DNA of 64,000 bases from Streptomyces gobiensis (lineage in GTDB: Bacteria > Actinomycetota > Actinomycetes > Streptomycetales > Streptomycetaceae), in the NCBI RefSeq assembly GCF_021216675.1, contig NZ_CP086120.1, positions 4,586,501 through 4,650,500 of the forward strand, in the 5' to 3' direction. Below are positions 11,267-20,042 of the stretch, one piece after another. Position 1 is the first letter of the stretch. The number at the start of each line of letters is the position of its first letter. A program made the translations under genes and the position numbers. Under the pieces are notes generated by a model. It was not told where the DNA came from, made no database searches, and was given only the letters and a program-made list of their open reading frames with translations.

Positions 11267-12028
11267 ATGGACAGTCCGATTCTGGTTACCGGTGGTACCG
11301 GCACGCTGGGCCGTGAGGTGGTGCGGCTGCTGCTGGAGGACAAGCGTGAGGTGCGGGTGATGAGCCGGCGCGCGCGGCCGGAGGGCGACACAGGGCCCTA
11401 TGAGTGGGCGAGGGCGGATCTCGTCACGGGGGAGGGGACCGACGCCGCGGTGGCCGGGGCCGGTGCGATCGTGCACTGTGCGACGACCAGGGGCAAGGGT
11501 GATGCCGAAGCGACGCGGCGGCTGGTTCAGGCCGCGCGGCGGGCCGGGAACCCGCATCTGGTCTATATCTCGATCGTCGGGATCGACCGGGTGCCGATGT
11601 TCTACTACCGGGCCAAGCTGGCGGCCGAGCGGATCATCGAGGAGTCCGGGCTGCCCTGGACGACGCTGCGCACCACTCAGTTCCATGACTTGATCGCGAT
11701 GTTCACGGCCGTTCAGCGGTGGCTGCCGGTGACACTGACGCTGGGTGGCGGGGTCCGCCTCCAGCCCATCGAGGTACGCGAGGTGGCAGCCCGGCTCGCC
11801 GAGCTCGCCGTCGCGGAGCCCGCGGGACGGGTCGAGGACATGGGCGGTCCGCAGGTGCGTACGGCCGTAGAGCTGACCCGGACGACTCTGCGTGCGTATG
11901 GCCGCCGTCGGCCGGTGCTGCCGCTGCGCTGGCCCGGCGCGTCCTTCCGGGCGCTGCGGGAAGGGGGCCTGCTGGCGCCGGATCACGCGGTGGGCCAGGG
12001 TACCTTCGACGACTTTCTGGCCCGCTGA
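11267..12028 (+). CDS. NAD(P)-binding NmrA/SDR-type oxidoreductase
   Basis: Atypical short-chain dehydrogenase of 253 residues. The N-terminal Rossmann motif is VTGGTGTLGREVV (residues ~7-19); the segment IVHCATTRGKGD and the YYRAKLAAERII helix give the YxxxK-like motif (YYRAK). The ATG at 11267 was chosen over an upstream in-frame ATG at 11096 because the longer form would read through the nrdJ terminator and CTGGAGG precedes 11267. Homologues are annotated as NAD-dependent epimerase or NmrA proteins; the substrate is unknown. Confidence 0.82.
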   Translation: MDSPILVTGGTGTLGREVVRLLLEDKREVRVMSRRARPEGDTGPYEWARADLVTGEGTDAAVAGAGAIVHCATTRGKGDAEATRRLVQAARRAGNPHLVYISIVGIDRVPMFYYRAKLAAERIIEESGLPWTTLRTTQFHDLIAMFTAVQRWLPVTLTLGGGVRLQPIEVREVAARLAELAVAEPAGRVEDMGGPQVRTAVELTRTTLRAYGRRRPVLPLRWPGASFRALREGGLLAPDHAVGQGTFDDFLAR

Positions 12029-12117
12029 GGGTGAGGCGAGGGTGAGCCGGGAATGAGCCGGGGCCAGGGGAGGTTGGCCTTTCCGTCGGGCGTGCGCCCG
12101 GCGGAGAGGGGTTCTCG

Positions 12118-12954
12118 GTGAGTGACGGTATGTGGGGCGGCGACGCGTTGGATCTGGGCGCCTACCTGGCGCGGACTGGGTACGGCGGCGCGGATCCGCA
12201 GCCGGATCTGGCGACACTGCGGGAGCTGCAGCGCGCGCATGTGGACCGTATCCCCTTTGAGAACCTGGAGATCATGCTCGGCCGTCCGGTCCTGCTGGAG
12301 CTCGATGCGCTGCAGGCGAAGATGGTGGCGCGGCGCCGTGGCGGCTACTGCTTTGAGCAGAACCTGCTGTTCGCCGCCGTATTGGAACGTATCGGCTTTG
12401 AGTTCACCGGCCTCACCGCCCGGGTGCGGATGGGCAGTGATCAGCTGCGGGCTGCCACGCATATGCTGCTGAGTGTCGATCTCGATGGCGAGCGCTGGCT
12501 CGCCGATGTGGGCTTCGGCGGTGAAGGACTGCAGGCGCCGATCCCGTTGAAGGACGGGGCCGAAGTGCGGCAGGGCGGCTGGACCTTCTCGCTGGCGCGC
12601 GAGGACGGCGGGGTGTGGGTGCTGCGCTCGCTGCACCCCGACGGCTGGTTCAGCATGTACGCCTTCACCGAGGAGCCGCACTTCCCGCCGGACTACGCGG
12701 TTGTCAACTACTACATCTCCACCCACCCACGCTCGCCCTTCACCACCAGACCCGTGCTGCAGAAGCCGGAGCCACTGGTGCGTACGACCCTTATCGGCAC
12801 CCGGCTCTCGGTGGTGCGTCCCGACGGCAGCGAGCAGGAACGGGAGGTTCCGGCTGAGGAGTTGGGGATGCTGCTTGAGCAGGCCTTTGGAATCGAGCTG
12901 AGCGAAGGGGAGTTGGCTGAGCTGCGGCAACGGTATCGGACGATAAGCGGCTGA
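12118..12954 (+). CDS. Arylamine N-acetyltransferase
   Basis: Transfers acetyl groups from acetyl-CoA to arylamines or hydrazines; in actinobacteria relatives also close amide bonds in natural products. The catalytic triad is visible: Cys78 in RRGGYCFEQN, His115 in ATHMLL and Asp130 in LADVGFGG. Its 278 residues are the usual length. The GTG start is preceded by GGCGGAGAGGGG. No biosynthetic cluster surrounds it, so a housekeeping or detoxifying role is more likely. Confidence 0.93.
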   Translation: MSDGMWGGDALDLGAYLARTGYGGADPQPDLATLRELQRAHVDRIPFENLEIMLGRPVLLELDALQAKMVARRRGGYCFEQNLLFAAVLERIGFEFTGLTARVRMGSDQLRAATHMLLSVDLDGERWLADVGFGGEGLQAPIPLKDGAEVRQGGWTFSLAREDGGVWVLRSLHPDGWFSMYAFTEEPHFPPDYAVVNYYISTHPRSPFTTRPVLQKPEPLVRTTLIGTRLSVVRPDGSEQEREVPAEELGMLLEQAFGIELSEGELAELRQRYRTISG

Positions 12955-12974
12955 GATGGCCGTACGATGGCGCG

Positions 12975-13586
12975 GTGCTGGTCAAGTGGATGCGGTGCAC
13001 CGTGATCGATCGACGCGGCTTCGAGCGCGGGCAGCGGAAGTGGGCGGGGCTGCTCGGCGAGCCCGGCTTCCGGGGCCAGGGCGGTGGCTGGAGCCGGTCC
13101 CGACCGGAGGTGGCACACCTCTTCGGCTTCTGGGAGAGCCGGGCCTTCTACGACTCCTTTATGGCCCGCTCCCATGATCGGTTGCATGCGGCGCAGGTCG
13201 GCACCTACCTGGGGATGCGGACGCTGCTTTTTGAGTACCGCTTCGATGTGAAGACGGGCTTCCTGCCGGAATTCACCGGCGCCGATCTGCTGCGAGTGGC
13301 GCACTGCCAGGTGCGGGAGGACCGTATCGAGCACTACATCCTGATGCAGGAGAAGGTCTGGAATCCGGCCATGGCCGGATCGCCCGGGATGCTGCGCGGG
13401 ATCTTCGCCCAGGCGCGGGCCGAGGAGGAGTTCCTGGTCCTTTCGATGTGGGACTCGGCGGCCGAGCACGGCAAGTACCGCACCGAACGCGTCGAGCGGC
13501 TGGCCCTGCGTGCTCAGACCGGGGCCGATATCGCCGCGATCGACGGGGACGTCATTGATCTGGAGCCCTCCTGGACCGTCGCATGA
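12975..13586 (+). CDS. YdbC-family (DUF4937-like) protein
   Basis: 203-residue protein of two related halves: MLVKWMRCTVIDRRGFERGQRKWAGL near the start and LLRVAHCQVREDRIEHYILMQEKVWNPAMAGSPGM in the second half, each ending in a segment describing a Trp-rich strand (FGFWESRAFYDSF; LSMWDSAAEHGKY). That fits a dimeric alpha-beta barrel fold as in YdbC/DUF4937 proteins. Biochemical function is unknown. It begins 20 bases after the acetyltransferase stop and may be co-transcribed. Confidence 0.7.
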   Translation: MLVKWMRCTVIDRRGFERGQRKWAGLLGEPGFRGQGGGWSRSRPEVAHLFGFWESRAFYDSFMARSHDRLHAAQVGTYLGMRTLLFEYRFDVKTGFLPEFTGADLLRVAHCQVREDRIEHYILMQEKVWNPAMAGSPGMLRGIFAQARAEEEFLVLSMWDSAAEHGKYRTERVERLALRAQTGADIAAIDGDVIDLEPSWTVA

Positions 13587-13650
13587 CCGGGTGCCCGGTC
13601 GGCGGCTCCCCGGCGGGCCGGGGCCGGGCAGCGGACCTAGGGTGGGCCAT

Positions 13651-14307
13651 ATGGCACGACCGCGGCGCATCGTCCTCATCCGGCATGGCGAATCCGAGGG
13701 GAACGTCGATGACACGGTGTATGAGCGGGTGCCCGACCACGCGCTGCGGCTGACCGCCGAGGGCTGGCAGCAGGCGCGGGCGGCGGGGGACCGGCTGCGG
13801 GAGCTCTTCGGGGAGGAGCGGGTGTCCGCATACGTCTCGCCCTATCGGCGCACTCATGAGACGTTCCGGGCACTGCGGCTTGATCCGTCCCGGGTACGGG
13901 CGCGCGAGGAGCCCCGACTGCGCGAGCAGGACTGGGGCAACTGGCAGGACCCCAAGAACGTACGCCAGCAGAAGGCGGCCCGTGACGCGTACGGGCACTT
14001 CTTCTACCGCTTCGAGCAGGGAGAGTCCGGCGCGGATGTCTACGACCGGGTCGGGGCCTTTCTGGAGAGTCTGTGGCGCAGCTTCGATGCGCCGGACCAT
14101 CCGCCGAATGTGCTGCTGGTGACGCATGGGCTGACCATGCGGTTGTTCTGCATGCGCTGGATGCACTGGAGCGTGGCCGAATTCGAATCGCTGTCCAACC
14201 CGGACAACGGTGAGACCCGGATGCTGATCCTGGGACGGAAGGGGCGCTACCACTTGGACCGGCCGTTCGAGCGGTGGTGTGTGCCGGACCCCTATGAGGT
14301 GCTGTAA
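13651..14307 (+). CDS. Histidine phosphatase family protein (phosphoglycerate-mutase-like)
   Basis: 218-residue cytoplasmic phosphatase. The catalytic RHGES motif is at residues 11-15 (phospho-accepting His12), the second arginine is in YVSPYRRTHET and the second His in LLVTHGLTMR. Substrate is not predictable from sequence. The ATG at 13651 was chosen over an in-frame start at 13510, which would overlap the upstream gene and encode a Pro/Gly-rich leader. Confidence 0.9.
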   Translation: MARPRRIVLIRHGESEGNVDDTVYERVPDHALRLTAEGWQQARAAGDRLRELFGEERVSAYVSPYRRTHETFRALRLDPSRVRAREEPRLREQDWGNWQDPKNVRQQKAARDAYGHFFYRFEQGESGADVYDRVGAFLESLWRSFDAPDHPPNVLLVTHGLTMRLFCMRWMHWSVAEFESLSNPDNGETRMLILGRKGRYHLDRPFERWCVPDPYEVL

Positions 14308-14376
14308 CGATCCGGCTGGCCCGGCTGGTCTGTCTTATCTGGCTCATATGGGGTGGCCGGATAGAGTTTCGCCACC

Positions 14377-15294
14377 ATGACCGTTGATCCCGCTCGCCGC
14401 GACCGCGCCCTGGCGAGCCTGCGCGGGCTGTCCGTGGGGGACGCCCTGGGCTCGCAGTTCTTCGTACCGGCCCACTACCCGCTGCTGCGGCGCGGGGAGC
14501 TGCCGCCCGCCCCCTGGCAGTGGACGGATGACACCGAGATGGCCTGCTCGGTGGTGGCCGTGCTGGACACCCGGGGCGCCGCTGATCAGGACGCGCTGGC
14601 CGCCGCCTTCGCGGAGCACTATGACGTCGACCGGGGTTATGGGCCCATGGTCGATCGCATGCTGCGGCAGATCGCCCAGGAGGGCGCCGACTGGCGTGAG
14701 CTGGCCGCCGCCCTCTTCGACGGGCGGGGCTCCTGGGGCAACGGCGCGGCGATGCGGGTGGCACCGCTGGGCGCCTGGTTCGCGGATGACCCGGCCCGGG
14801 CGGCGGCCGAGGCTCAGCAGTCGTCGTACGTCACCCACCAGCACCGGGAGGCGGTGTGCGGAACCATGGCGGTCGCGGTAGCGGCGGCGCTGCGGGCCAG
14901 CACCCCGGCGTGGGGGCCGGACAGCGGGGGCGCGCTGTTGGACGGTGTGGTCGAACTGGTGCCGCGCAGCGCCGTACAGGCGGGGCTGCGCCGGGCCCGC
15001 GACATGCTCGACTACGGGGACCCGGGGACGGTGGCGGCGGTGCTGGGCTGTGGGCGGCGCACCAGCGCGCAGGACACGGTGCCGTTCGCGCTGTGGGCCG
15101 CCGCCCGGCATGGCGGTGACTTCGAGCGGGCGCTCTGGACGACCGTTCAGGCGGGCGGTGACATGGATACCACCTGCGCGATCGTGGGCGGTGTCCTCGC
15201 GGCGGGGCCCGACTGCGCGCCGCCGAGCGCTTGGACGCAGCGGACCGAGCCGTTGCCGGAGTGGGTGCCGGGCGCGGATCTGGCGGGCCGCTGA
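14377..15294 (+). CDS. ADP-ribosylglycohydrolase family protein
   Basis: 305 residues with the DraG/ARH fold. Metal-binding signatures are GLSVGDALGSQF near residue 18-29, WTDDTEM (the Asp-Asp motif that binds Mg2+) and the C-terminal GGDMDTTCAIVGGVLA. It should hydrolyse ADP-ribose from proteins or small molecules. No toxin or ADP-ribosyltransferase gene is adjacent. Confidence 0.9.
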   Translation: MTVDPARRDRALASLRGLSVGDALGSQFFVPAHYPLLRRGELPPAPWQWTDDTEMACSVVAVLDTRGAADQDALAAAFAEHYDVDRGYGPMVDRMLRQIAQEGADWRELAAALFDGRGSWGNGAAMRVAPLGAWFADDPARAAAEAQQSSYVTHQHREAVCGTMAVAVAAALRASTPAWGPDSGGALLDGVVELVPRSAVQAGLRRARDMLDYGDPGTVAAVLGCGRRTSAQDTVPFALWAAARHGGDFERALWTTVQAGGDMDTTCAIVGGVLAAGPDCAPPSAWTQRTEPLPEWVPGADLAGR

Positions 15295-15350
15295 GGAACG
15301 GGTGACCGGTGTGTCATCGGGCGCGGGGCCAGCGGTAGGGTGACGGTGTC

Positions 15351-16058
15351 ATGCCGTACGAGCCACCCACCCATCGCGTCGAGCGGTCGCTGAGGGCGAC
15401 CACCGGGGCCAAAGTTGTCGCCGGAGTCGATGAGGTCGGACGGGGCGCCTGGGCCGGCCCTGTCACGGTCTGTGCGGCGGTTACCGGCTTGCGCAGGCCC
15501 CCAGAGGGGCTGACCGACTCCAAGCTGCTGACCGTGAAGCGACGCACCGAGCTGGCCGAGGTGCTTTCCGGCTGGGTCACCGCCCATGGCCTGGGCCATG
15601 CCTGGCCCGAGGAGATCGACGAGGTGGGTATGACGGCGGCGCTGCGGCTCGCGGCGGGCCGTGCCCTGGAAGTCCTCCCGATACGGCCGGATGCGGTGAT
15701 CCTGGACGGCAAGTACGACTATCTGGGTACGCCCTGGCAGGTCCGTACGGTGATCAAGGGCGATCAGTCCTGTGTTTCGGTGGCGGCTGCCTCCGTTATC
15801 GCCAAGGTTCGCCGGGACGCGCTCATGGCCGAACTGGGCCTGGAGCACGTCGATTTCGGCTGGGATGACAACGCGGGCTACCCGGCGCCCGTGCACCGGG
15901 CCGCGCTGGAGGAGCTGGGGCCCACCCCGCACCACCGGCTGTCCTGGGCGTATATGGACGCACTGCCGCGCTGGCGGCATATGAAGAAGACCCGGATCGT
16001 GAACGATCCCATGGCTGCCGAGGGGGGATTGGAGACTGAGCAGATCGGTCTCTTCTGA
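15351..16058 (+). CDS. rnhB: Ribonuclease HII
   Basis: Removes ribonucleotides and RNA primers from DNA-RNA hybrids. The signature VAGVDEVGRGAWAGPV places catalytic Asp26 and Glu27; further acidic residues are in ILDGKYDYL and VRRDALMAELG. The segment SVAAASVIAKVRRD and WDDNAGYPAPVH match family blocks. The 235-residue length is normal, and the ATG start lies 56 bases after the preceding gene. Confidence 0.93.
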   Translation: MPYEPPTHRVERSLRATTGAKVVAGVDEVGRGAWAGPVTVCAAVTGLRRPPEGLTDSKLLTVKRRTELAEVLSGWVTAHGLGHAWPEEIDEVGMTAALRLAAGRALEVLPIRPDAVILDGKYDYLGTPWQVRTVIKGDQSCVSVAAASVIAKVRRDALMAELGLEHVDFGWDDNAGYPAPVHRAALEELGPTPHHRLSWAYMDALPRWRHMKKTRIVNDPMAAEGGLETEQIGLF

Positions 16059-16101
16059 ACCCGCTGGCGCATCCCGTACCGGCGTTTGATAGACATCACC
16101 C

Positions 16102-16719
16102 ATGCCTCACAGCTCCGAGGAGCCACAGATTCACCCAAGTGTTCCGGGCCCCCGCAATGCCGCGGCCGCCGCCCGTACTCCACAAGCCCCCCGCCCCGCC
16201 GTTCCTGGCCCCCGGCCCGGCCCGCGCCCCGCACCGCCGCGCGCGGACAGCAGCCGTCCAGGACCGGGCCGCCCGGGTCCGTCGCGCACCGCCCCGTCCC
16301 CGGCCCCGGCCGCCGCGCCGACGGCCTCAAGTACTGCTACGGCCGCGGGGATTCAGCTGGTCACCGCCACCGCGGCCACCGCGGTGGAGGCCGCCGACGA
16401 GACGGTCGACCGGCTGCTCGACGAAGGTGGCGCGCCGACGGACATCCTGATCCTCACCACCGGGGAACAGCATCCCTGGGCACAGCATGAGCTGTCCTTC
16501 GGTGAGGACGCGTACTGGCGGCAGCAGGCCGAGGGCGGGGACATCTTCTACGCCCACACCTCCGCCGCCGCCCGCCTCATGGCTCGTCCGGTCGTGGTGC
16601 TCGCCGTCAACGGCGGCACGGACACGGAGGTCGCCGAGGCGCTGCCGGTGGCGCTCGGTCGGGCCAAGGCCCAGCTGATCGTGTGCGGCGATCCGCAGCG
16701 GCTGCGCGCCCTGCTCTGA
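16102..16719 (+). CDS. Hypothetical protein with Pro/Ala-rich N-terminus
   Basis: 205 residues. The first ~85 are Pro/Ala/Arg-rich and surely disordered. From IQLVTATAATAVEAADETVDRLLDEG onward it looks folded; ILILTTGEQHPWAQHELSFG and KAQLIVCGDPQRLRALL resemble the C-terminal nucleotide-binding segment of UvrD/SF1-type helicases, without helicase motifs. I do not assign a function. A repeat element begins 18 bases after its stop. Confidence 0.6.
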   Translation: MPHSSEEPQIHPSVPGPRNAAAAARTPQAPRPAVPGPRPGPRPAPPRADSSRPGPGRPGPSRTAPSPAPAAAPTASSTATAAGIQLVTATAATAVEAADETVDRLLDEGGAPTDILILTTGEQHPWAQHELSFGEDAYWRQQAEGGDIFYAHTSAAARLMARPVVVLAVNGGTDTEVAEALPVALGRAKAQLIVCGDPQRLRALL

Positions 16720-16737
16720 ACGACGTGCGTTCCGCCC

Positions 16738-16954
16738 AGGGGGTGTCCGGTGGGTCTCCGTGGAGGGAGGAGCTGGGGGCACCCCCAGGCGAAGCTCTGG
16801 GGGAGTCTGGTGCGTGCGATCGCAAGGCGGAGGAGGAAGCCAACCTGGTTGGTTGGCGACCGACGACAACGCGGCTGGGGGCACCTCCCAGACGAAGTCT
16901 GGGGGAGTGCGTGCCAGGCGTCGCGATGCCGCGGAGACCCACCGGACACCCCCT
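16738..16954. mobile_element. MITE-like element with 26-bp terminal inverted repeats
   Basis: 217 bases bounded by inverted repeats at 16738-16763 and 16929-16954 that match at 25 of 26 positions; the outer ends read AGGGGGTGTCCGG. Inside are two copies of a CTGGGGGCACC...TCTGGGGGAG unit (at about 16773 and 16875), a sequence type widespread in Streptomyces intergenic DNA. No transposase is encoded. I see no clear target-site duplication. Confidence 0.65.
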
Positions 16955-17519
16955 AACCGGCTATTCGGTCGGCGGGCGGGGCCGCGAACGGACGGCGGCC
17001 GCCACGGTCTTCGCCGAGCACCCGCCAGCCGGTGGGTGTCAGCGTGATGTAGGCGCCGCAGCGCAGGCCGTGCAGTGTGCAGGCGTCGCGCAGTCCCCAC
17101 ATCCAGGCTCCGTCCTCCTCGGTCCAGCGGTCCGCGCCACTGCGGCAGTACAGCAGCACGGCGGTACGCGCCGGTCTGCGGCGGCGCAGATCGTGCGGGA
17201 TGACCTGGCGCAGCTGGACCAGCAACGCGTTGCGGTACTCCCAGCCGTCGGGGGCGGTGGCGGGGCGGCCGAATGACGCGCTGGCGACAAGCCGTTCATC
17301 CGGTCCGAGCACGGCCACTACCGCCGTTGAGGGCACCGGCAGATGCCTGGTGTACAAGCCGGTGACGACCTCGCGAGGGCTACGCAGCAGGGGAATCCCG
17401 GCTGCGGCCCACTCCGCGGGCTCAAGGGTGCGGCCGAGCCGGGAAGCGGGGTCGGCGACAGCGGCCCATGGGGCCCGGGCACGCCCGGGGGCGGCGGAGG
17501 GGGTGGAGCCGAAGGCCAC
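16953..17519 (-). CDS. Conserved hypothetical protein whose stop codon lies at the repeat boundary
   Basis: 188 residues from a GTG at 17519 preceded by GAAGGGAGAAG. Recognisable stretches are EWAAAGIPLLRSPREVVTGLY, PSTAVVAVLGPDERLVASASFG, VQLRQVIPHDLRRRR and RTAVLLYCRSGADRWTEEDG. I know no domain name for it. The TAG stop (16953-16955) is formed by the last two bases of the MITE-like inverted repeat plus the next base, so the present C-terminus may have been set by insertion of that element. Three 14-bp tandem repeats lie directly upstream. Confidence 0.65.
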   Translation of the reverse strand: MAFGSTPSAAPGRARAPWAAVADPASRLGRTLEPAEWAAAGIPLLRSPREVVTGLYTRHLPVPSTAVVAVLGPDERLVASASFGRPATAPDGWEYRNALLVQLRQVIPHDLRRRRPARTAVLLYCRSGADRWTEEDGAWMWGLRDACTLHGLRCGAYITLTPTGWRVLGEDRGGRRPFAAPPADRIAG

Positions 17520-17535
17520 TCTTCTCCCTTCGTCT

Positions 17536-17577
17536 GCGTTGATGCACCGGCGTTGATGCACCGGCGTTGACGCACCG
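17536..17577. repeat. Three tandem copies of a 14-bp unit
   Basis: GCGTTGATGCACCG at 17536 and 17550 and GCGTTGACGCACCG at 17564, head to tail. They lie 17-58 bases before the start of the minus-strand gene. The rest of the 218-base gap to recQ shows no other feature. Confidence 0.85.
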
Positions 17578-17737
17578 GCGGGGCGCCGGGCATGGGCACA
17601 CGCCACGACACCCTCATACCGGACCGGGGCGATCCGGATCAGGAGCCGCTCCAATTCTCGCCATCGCCCCGACTGGCGGCAACGAGTAATTTCGTACACG
17701 AGGCCGGAATCAGCCGGTCCCGGCCTGACGGATCCGC

Positions 17738-19909
17738 TCACCCCTGCACGGCGAGGACCAGCGGCAGTACGTCCTTGGCTCCCGACTGACGCAGCAGCCG
17801 CGCCACCATGGCCAGGGTCCAGCCCGTATCGGTGAAGTCGTCCACCAGCAGTACCGGACCACCGGCGTTCACCAGCGCCTCGGCGAGGGGTGGCGGCACC
17901 GCGAGCGTCTGATGCAGCGCCCGCACCCGCTGTGCGCTGTTGCTGCGCGGCAGCGCTCCCCCCGGGCCATCCTCCGTACGCACCACGGTCCCCAGCAGGG
18001 GCATCCGCCCGATGGCCGCGATCCGCTCGCCGAGCGACTGGACCAGCTTCGGCCGGGCGCCGGAGCTGACGGTCACCACTCCCACGGGGCGGTCCGGTGC
18101 GCCCTGCTGGCCGGATGCCCAACCGCCGGGGCCCTTCGCCCAGTCGGCGAGAACCGTCACCACCGCCTGTACCACATCGTCCGGCACCGGCCCATCGTCC
18201 GCCTGCGGAGCGAGCAGCGGGCGCAGCCGGTTGCCCCAGCCGATGTCCGAGAGGCGCCCCAGTGCCCGGCCGGGCGCCGACTGCTGGCCGGGTGGAATAC
18301 GGCCCTTGAGGTCCACCCCTATTGCGGGCAGCCCGGTCGGCCACATCCGTCGCGGCTCCACCTCAACTCCCGGGCGCGACAGCTCTCCGGTGGCCGCCGC
18401 CAGCGAATCCGGGGTGACCTCAGTGGTGAAGCGGGCTCCCGCGCAGTTGTCGCACCGGCCGCAGGGTGCCGCCTGAGGGTCGTCCAGCTGCTGGCGCAGG
18501 AACTCCATCCGGCAGCCGCTCGCGGTGGTGTAGTCCCGCATCGCCTGCCGCTCCGCCTCCCGTTGGCTGGCCACCCAGGCGTACCGCTCGGTGTCGTAGG
18601 ACCACGGCTGGCCGGTGGCGGTCCAGCCGCCGCGCACCCGCCGCACGGCGCCGTCCACATCGAGCACCTTGAGCATCATCTCCAGCCGGGATCTGCGCAG
18701 CTCAACCTGGGGCTCCAGCGCAGGCAGCGATACCGGGCGGCCGGCGGCCGAGAGCACCTCGAGGGTGCGGCGCACCTGCTCCTCGGGCGGGAACGCCAGC
18801 GAGGCGAAGTACCGCCAGATCGATTCGTCCTCCGGGCCCGGGAGCAGCAGCACCTCCGCATGGTCCACACCGCGCCCTGCACGGCCGACCTGCTGGTAGT
18901 AGGAGATGGGGGAGGACGGCGAGCCGAGATGCACCACAAAACCGAGATCCGGCTTGTCGAAGCCCATGCCCAGAGCCGAGGTCGCCACCAGCGCCTTCAC
19001 CCGGTTCGCCAGGAGATCCGCCTCGGCGGCCTCCCGGTCGGCGTTCTCCGTCCGCCCCGAGTAGGAGGTGACCACGTGCCCGCGCTGCCGCAGATAGGCC
19101 GTGACCTCCTCCGCCATCGCGACCGTGAGGGTGTAGATGATCCCCGAGCCAGGCAGCCCTTCCAGATGACCGTCGAGCCAGGCGAGCCGGTGTGCCGCGT
19201 CCGGCAGCCGCAGCACCGACAGGCTGAGGCTTTCCCGGTCCAGTGGACCGCGCAGCACCAACGCCTCCGTGGACTGCGCACCCGTGCCCGTGCCGAGCTG
19301 CTCGGCGACATCGGCGGTGACCCGGGCATTGGCGGTCGCGGTCGTGGCCAGCACCGGCACCCCGGGTTTCAGCTCAGCCAGCATCGTCCGCAGCCGCCGG
19401 TAGTCCGGCCGGAAGTCATGGCCCCAGTCTGAAATGCAGTGCGCCTCGTCGACCACGAGCAGCCCGGTCGCCGCCGCAAGTTCGGGCAGCACCTGATCGC
19501 GGAAGTCCGGATTGTTCAACCGCTCCGGGCTCACCAGGAGGAGGTCGACCTCGCCCGCCGCCACCTCCGCCCGAACCGTCTCCCACTCCTCGGTATTGGC
19601 GGAGTTGATCGTGCGGGCCCGGATGCCCGCACGCCCGGCCGCCTCGATCTGGTTGCGCATGAGCGCCAGCAGCGGAGAGACGATGACAGTCGGGCCACTG
19701 CCGCGCTCCCGGAGCAGCGCGGTCGCGACGAAGTACACCGCGGACTTGCCCCAGCCGGTGCGCTGCACCACCAGTGCCCGCCGCCGGTCGGCGACCAGCG
19801 CCTCGATGGCCCGCCACTGGTCCGTCCGCAGCCGGGCCGCACCGGTGCCGTCACCCACGAGACGGGCCAGGACAGTGTCGGCGGCGGCGCGCAGCTCATT
19901 GGCAGTCAT
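17738..19909 (-). CDS. RecQ-family DNA helicase with C-terminal phosphoribosyltransferase-like domain
   Basis: 723 residues. The helicase core has Walker A QRTGWGKS (49-56), DEAHC at 154-158 followed by ISDWGHDFRPDYRRLR (the RecQ aromatic loop), and motif VI in QQVGRAGRG. A zinc site follows (CRMEFLRQQLDD, CGRCDNC). The last ~130 residues end in PVLLVDDFTDTGWTLAMVARLL, the PRPP-binding loop of type I phosphoribosyltransferases (ComF-like). A 3'-5' helicase is expected; what the PRTase-like part does is unknown. I chose the ATG at 19909 because the extension to 20098 overlaps the divergent gene and has no helicase character. Confidence 0.87.
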   Translation of the reverse strand: MTANELRAAADTVLARLVGDGTGAARLRTDQWRAIEALVADRRRALVVQRTGWGKSAVYFVATALLRERGSGPTVIVSPLLALMRNQIEAAGRAGIRARTINSANTEEWETVRAEVAAGEVDLLLVSPERLNNPDFRDQVLPELAAATGLLVVDEAHCISDWGHDFRPDYRRLRTMLAELKPGVPVLATTATANARVTADVAEQLGTGTGAQSTEALVLRGPLDRESLSLSVLRLPDAAHRLAWLDGHLEGLPGSGIIYTLTVAMAEEVTAYLRQRGHVVTSYSGRTENADREAAEADLLANRVKALVATSALGMGFDKPDLGFVVHLGSPSSPISYYQQVGRAGRGVDHAEVLLLPGPEDESIWRYFASLAFPPEEQVRRTLEVLSAAGRPVSLPALEPQVELRRSRLEMMLKVLDVDGAVRRVRGGWTATGQPWSYDTERYAWVASQREAERQAMRDYTTASGCRMEFLRQQLDDPQAAPCGRCDNCAGARFTTEVTPDSLAAATGELSRPGVEVEPRRMWPTGLPAIGVDLKGRIPPGQQSAPGRALGRLSDIGWGNRLRPLLAPQADDGPVPDDVVQAVVTVLADWAKGPGGWASGQQGAPDRPVGVVTVSSGARPKLVQSLGERIAAIGRMPLLGTVVRTEDGPGGALPRSNSAQRVRALHQTLAVPPPLAEALVNAGGPVLLVDDFTDTGWTLAMVARLLRQSGAKDVLPLVLAVQG

Positions 19910-20042
19910 GCCCACATGCAACCTGATAGCACCGACAAAGCGCGAACCCGATCCTGTGGACAACATGGCGTTCGTATGATCAATTCGGCGCCCTGTGGAC
20001 AGCGGCGAGCGGGCCCGCCCGCAGTCGCGCGATCGTCGGCCC

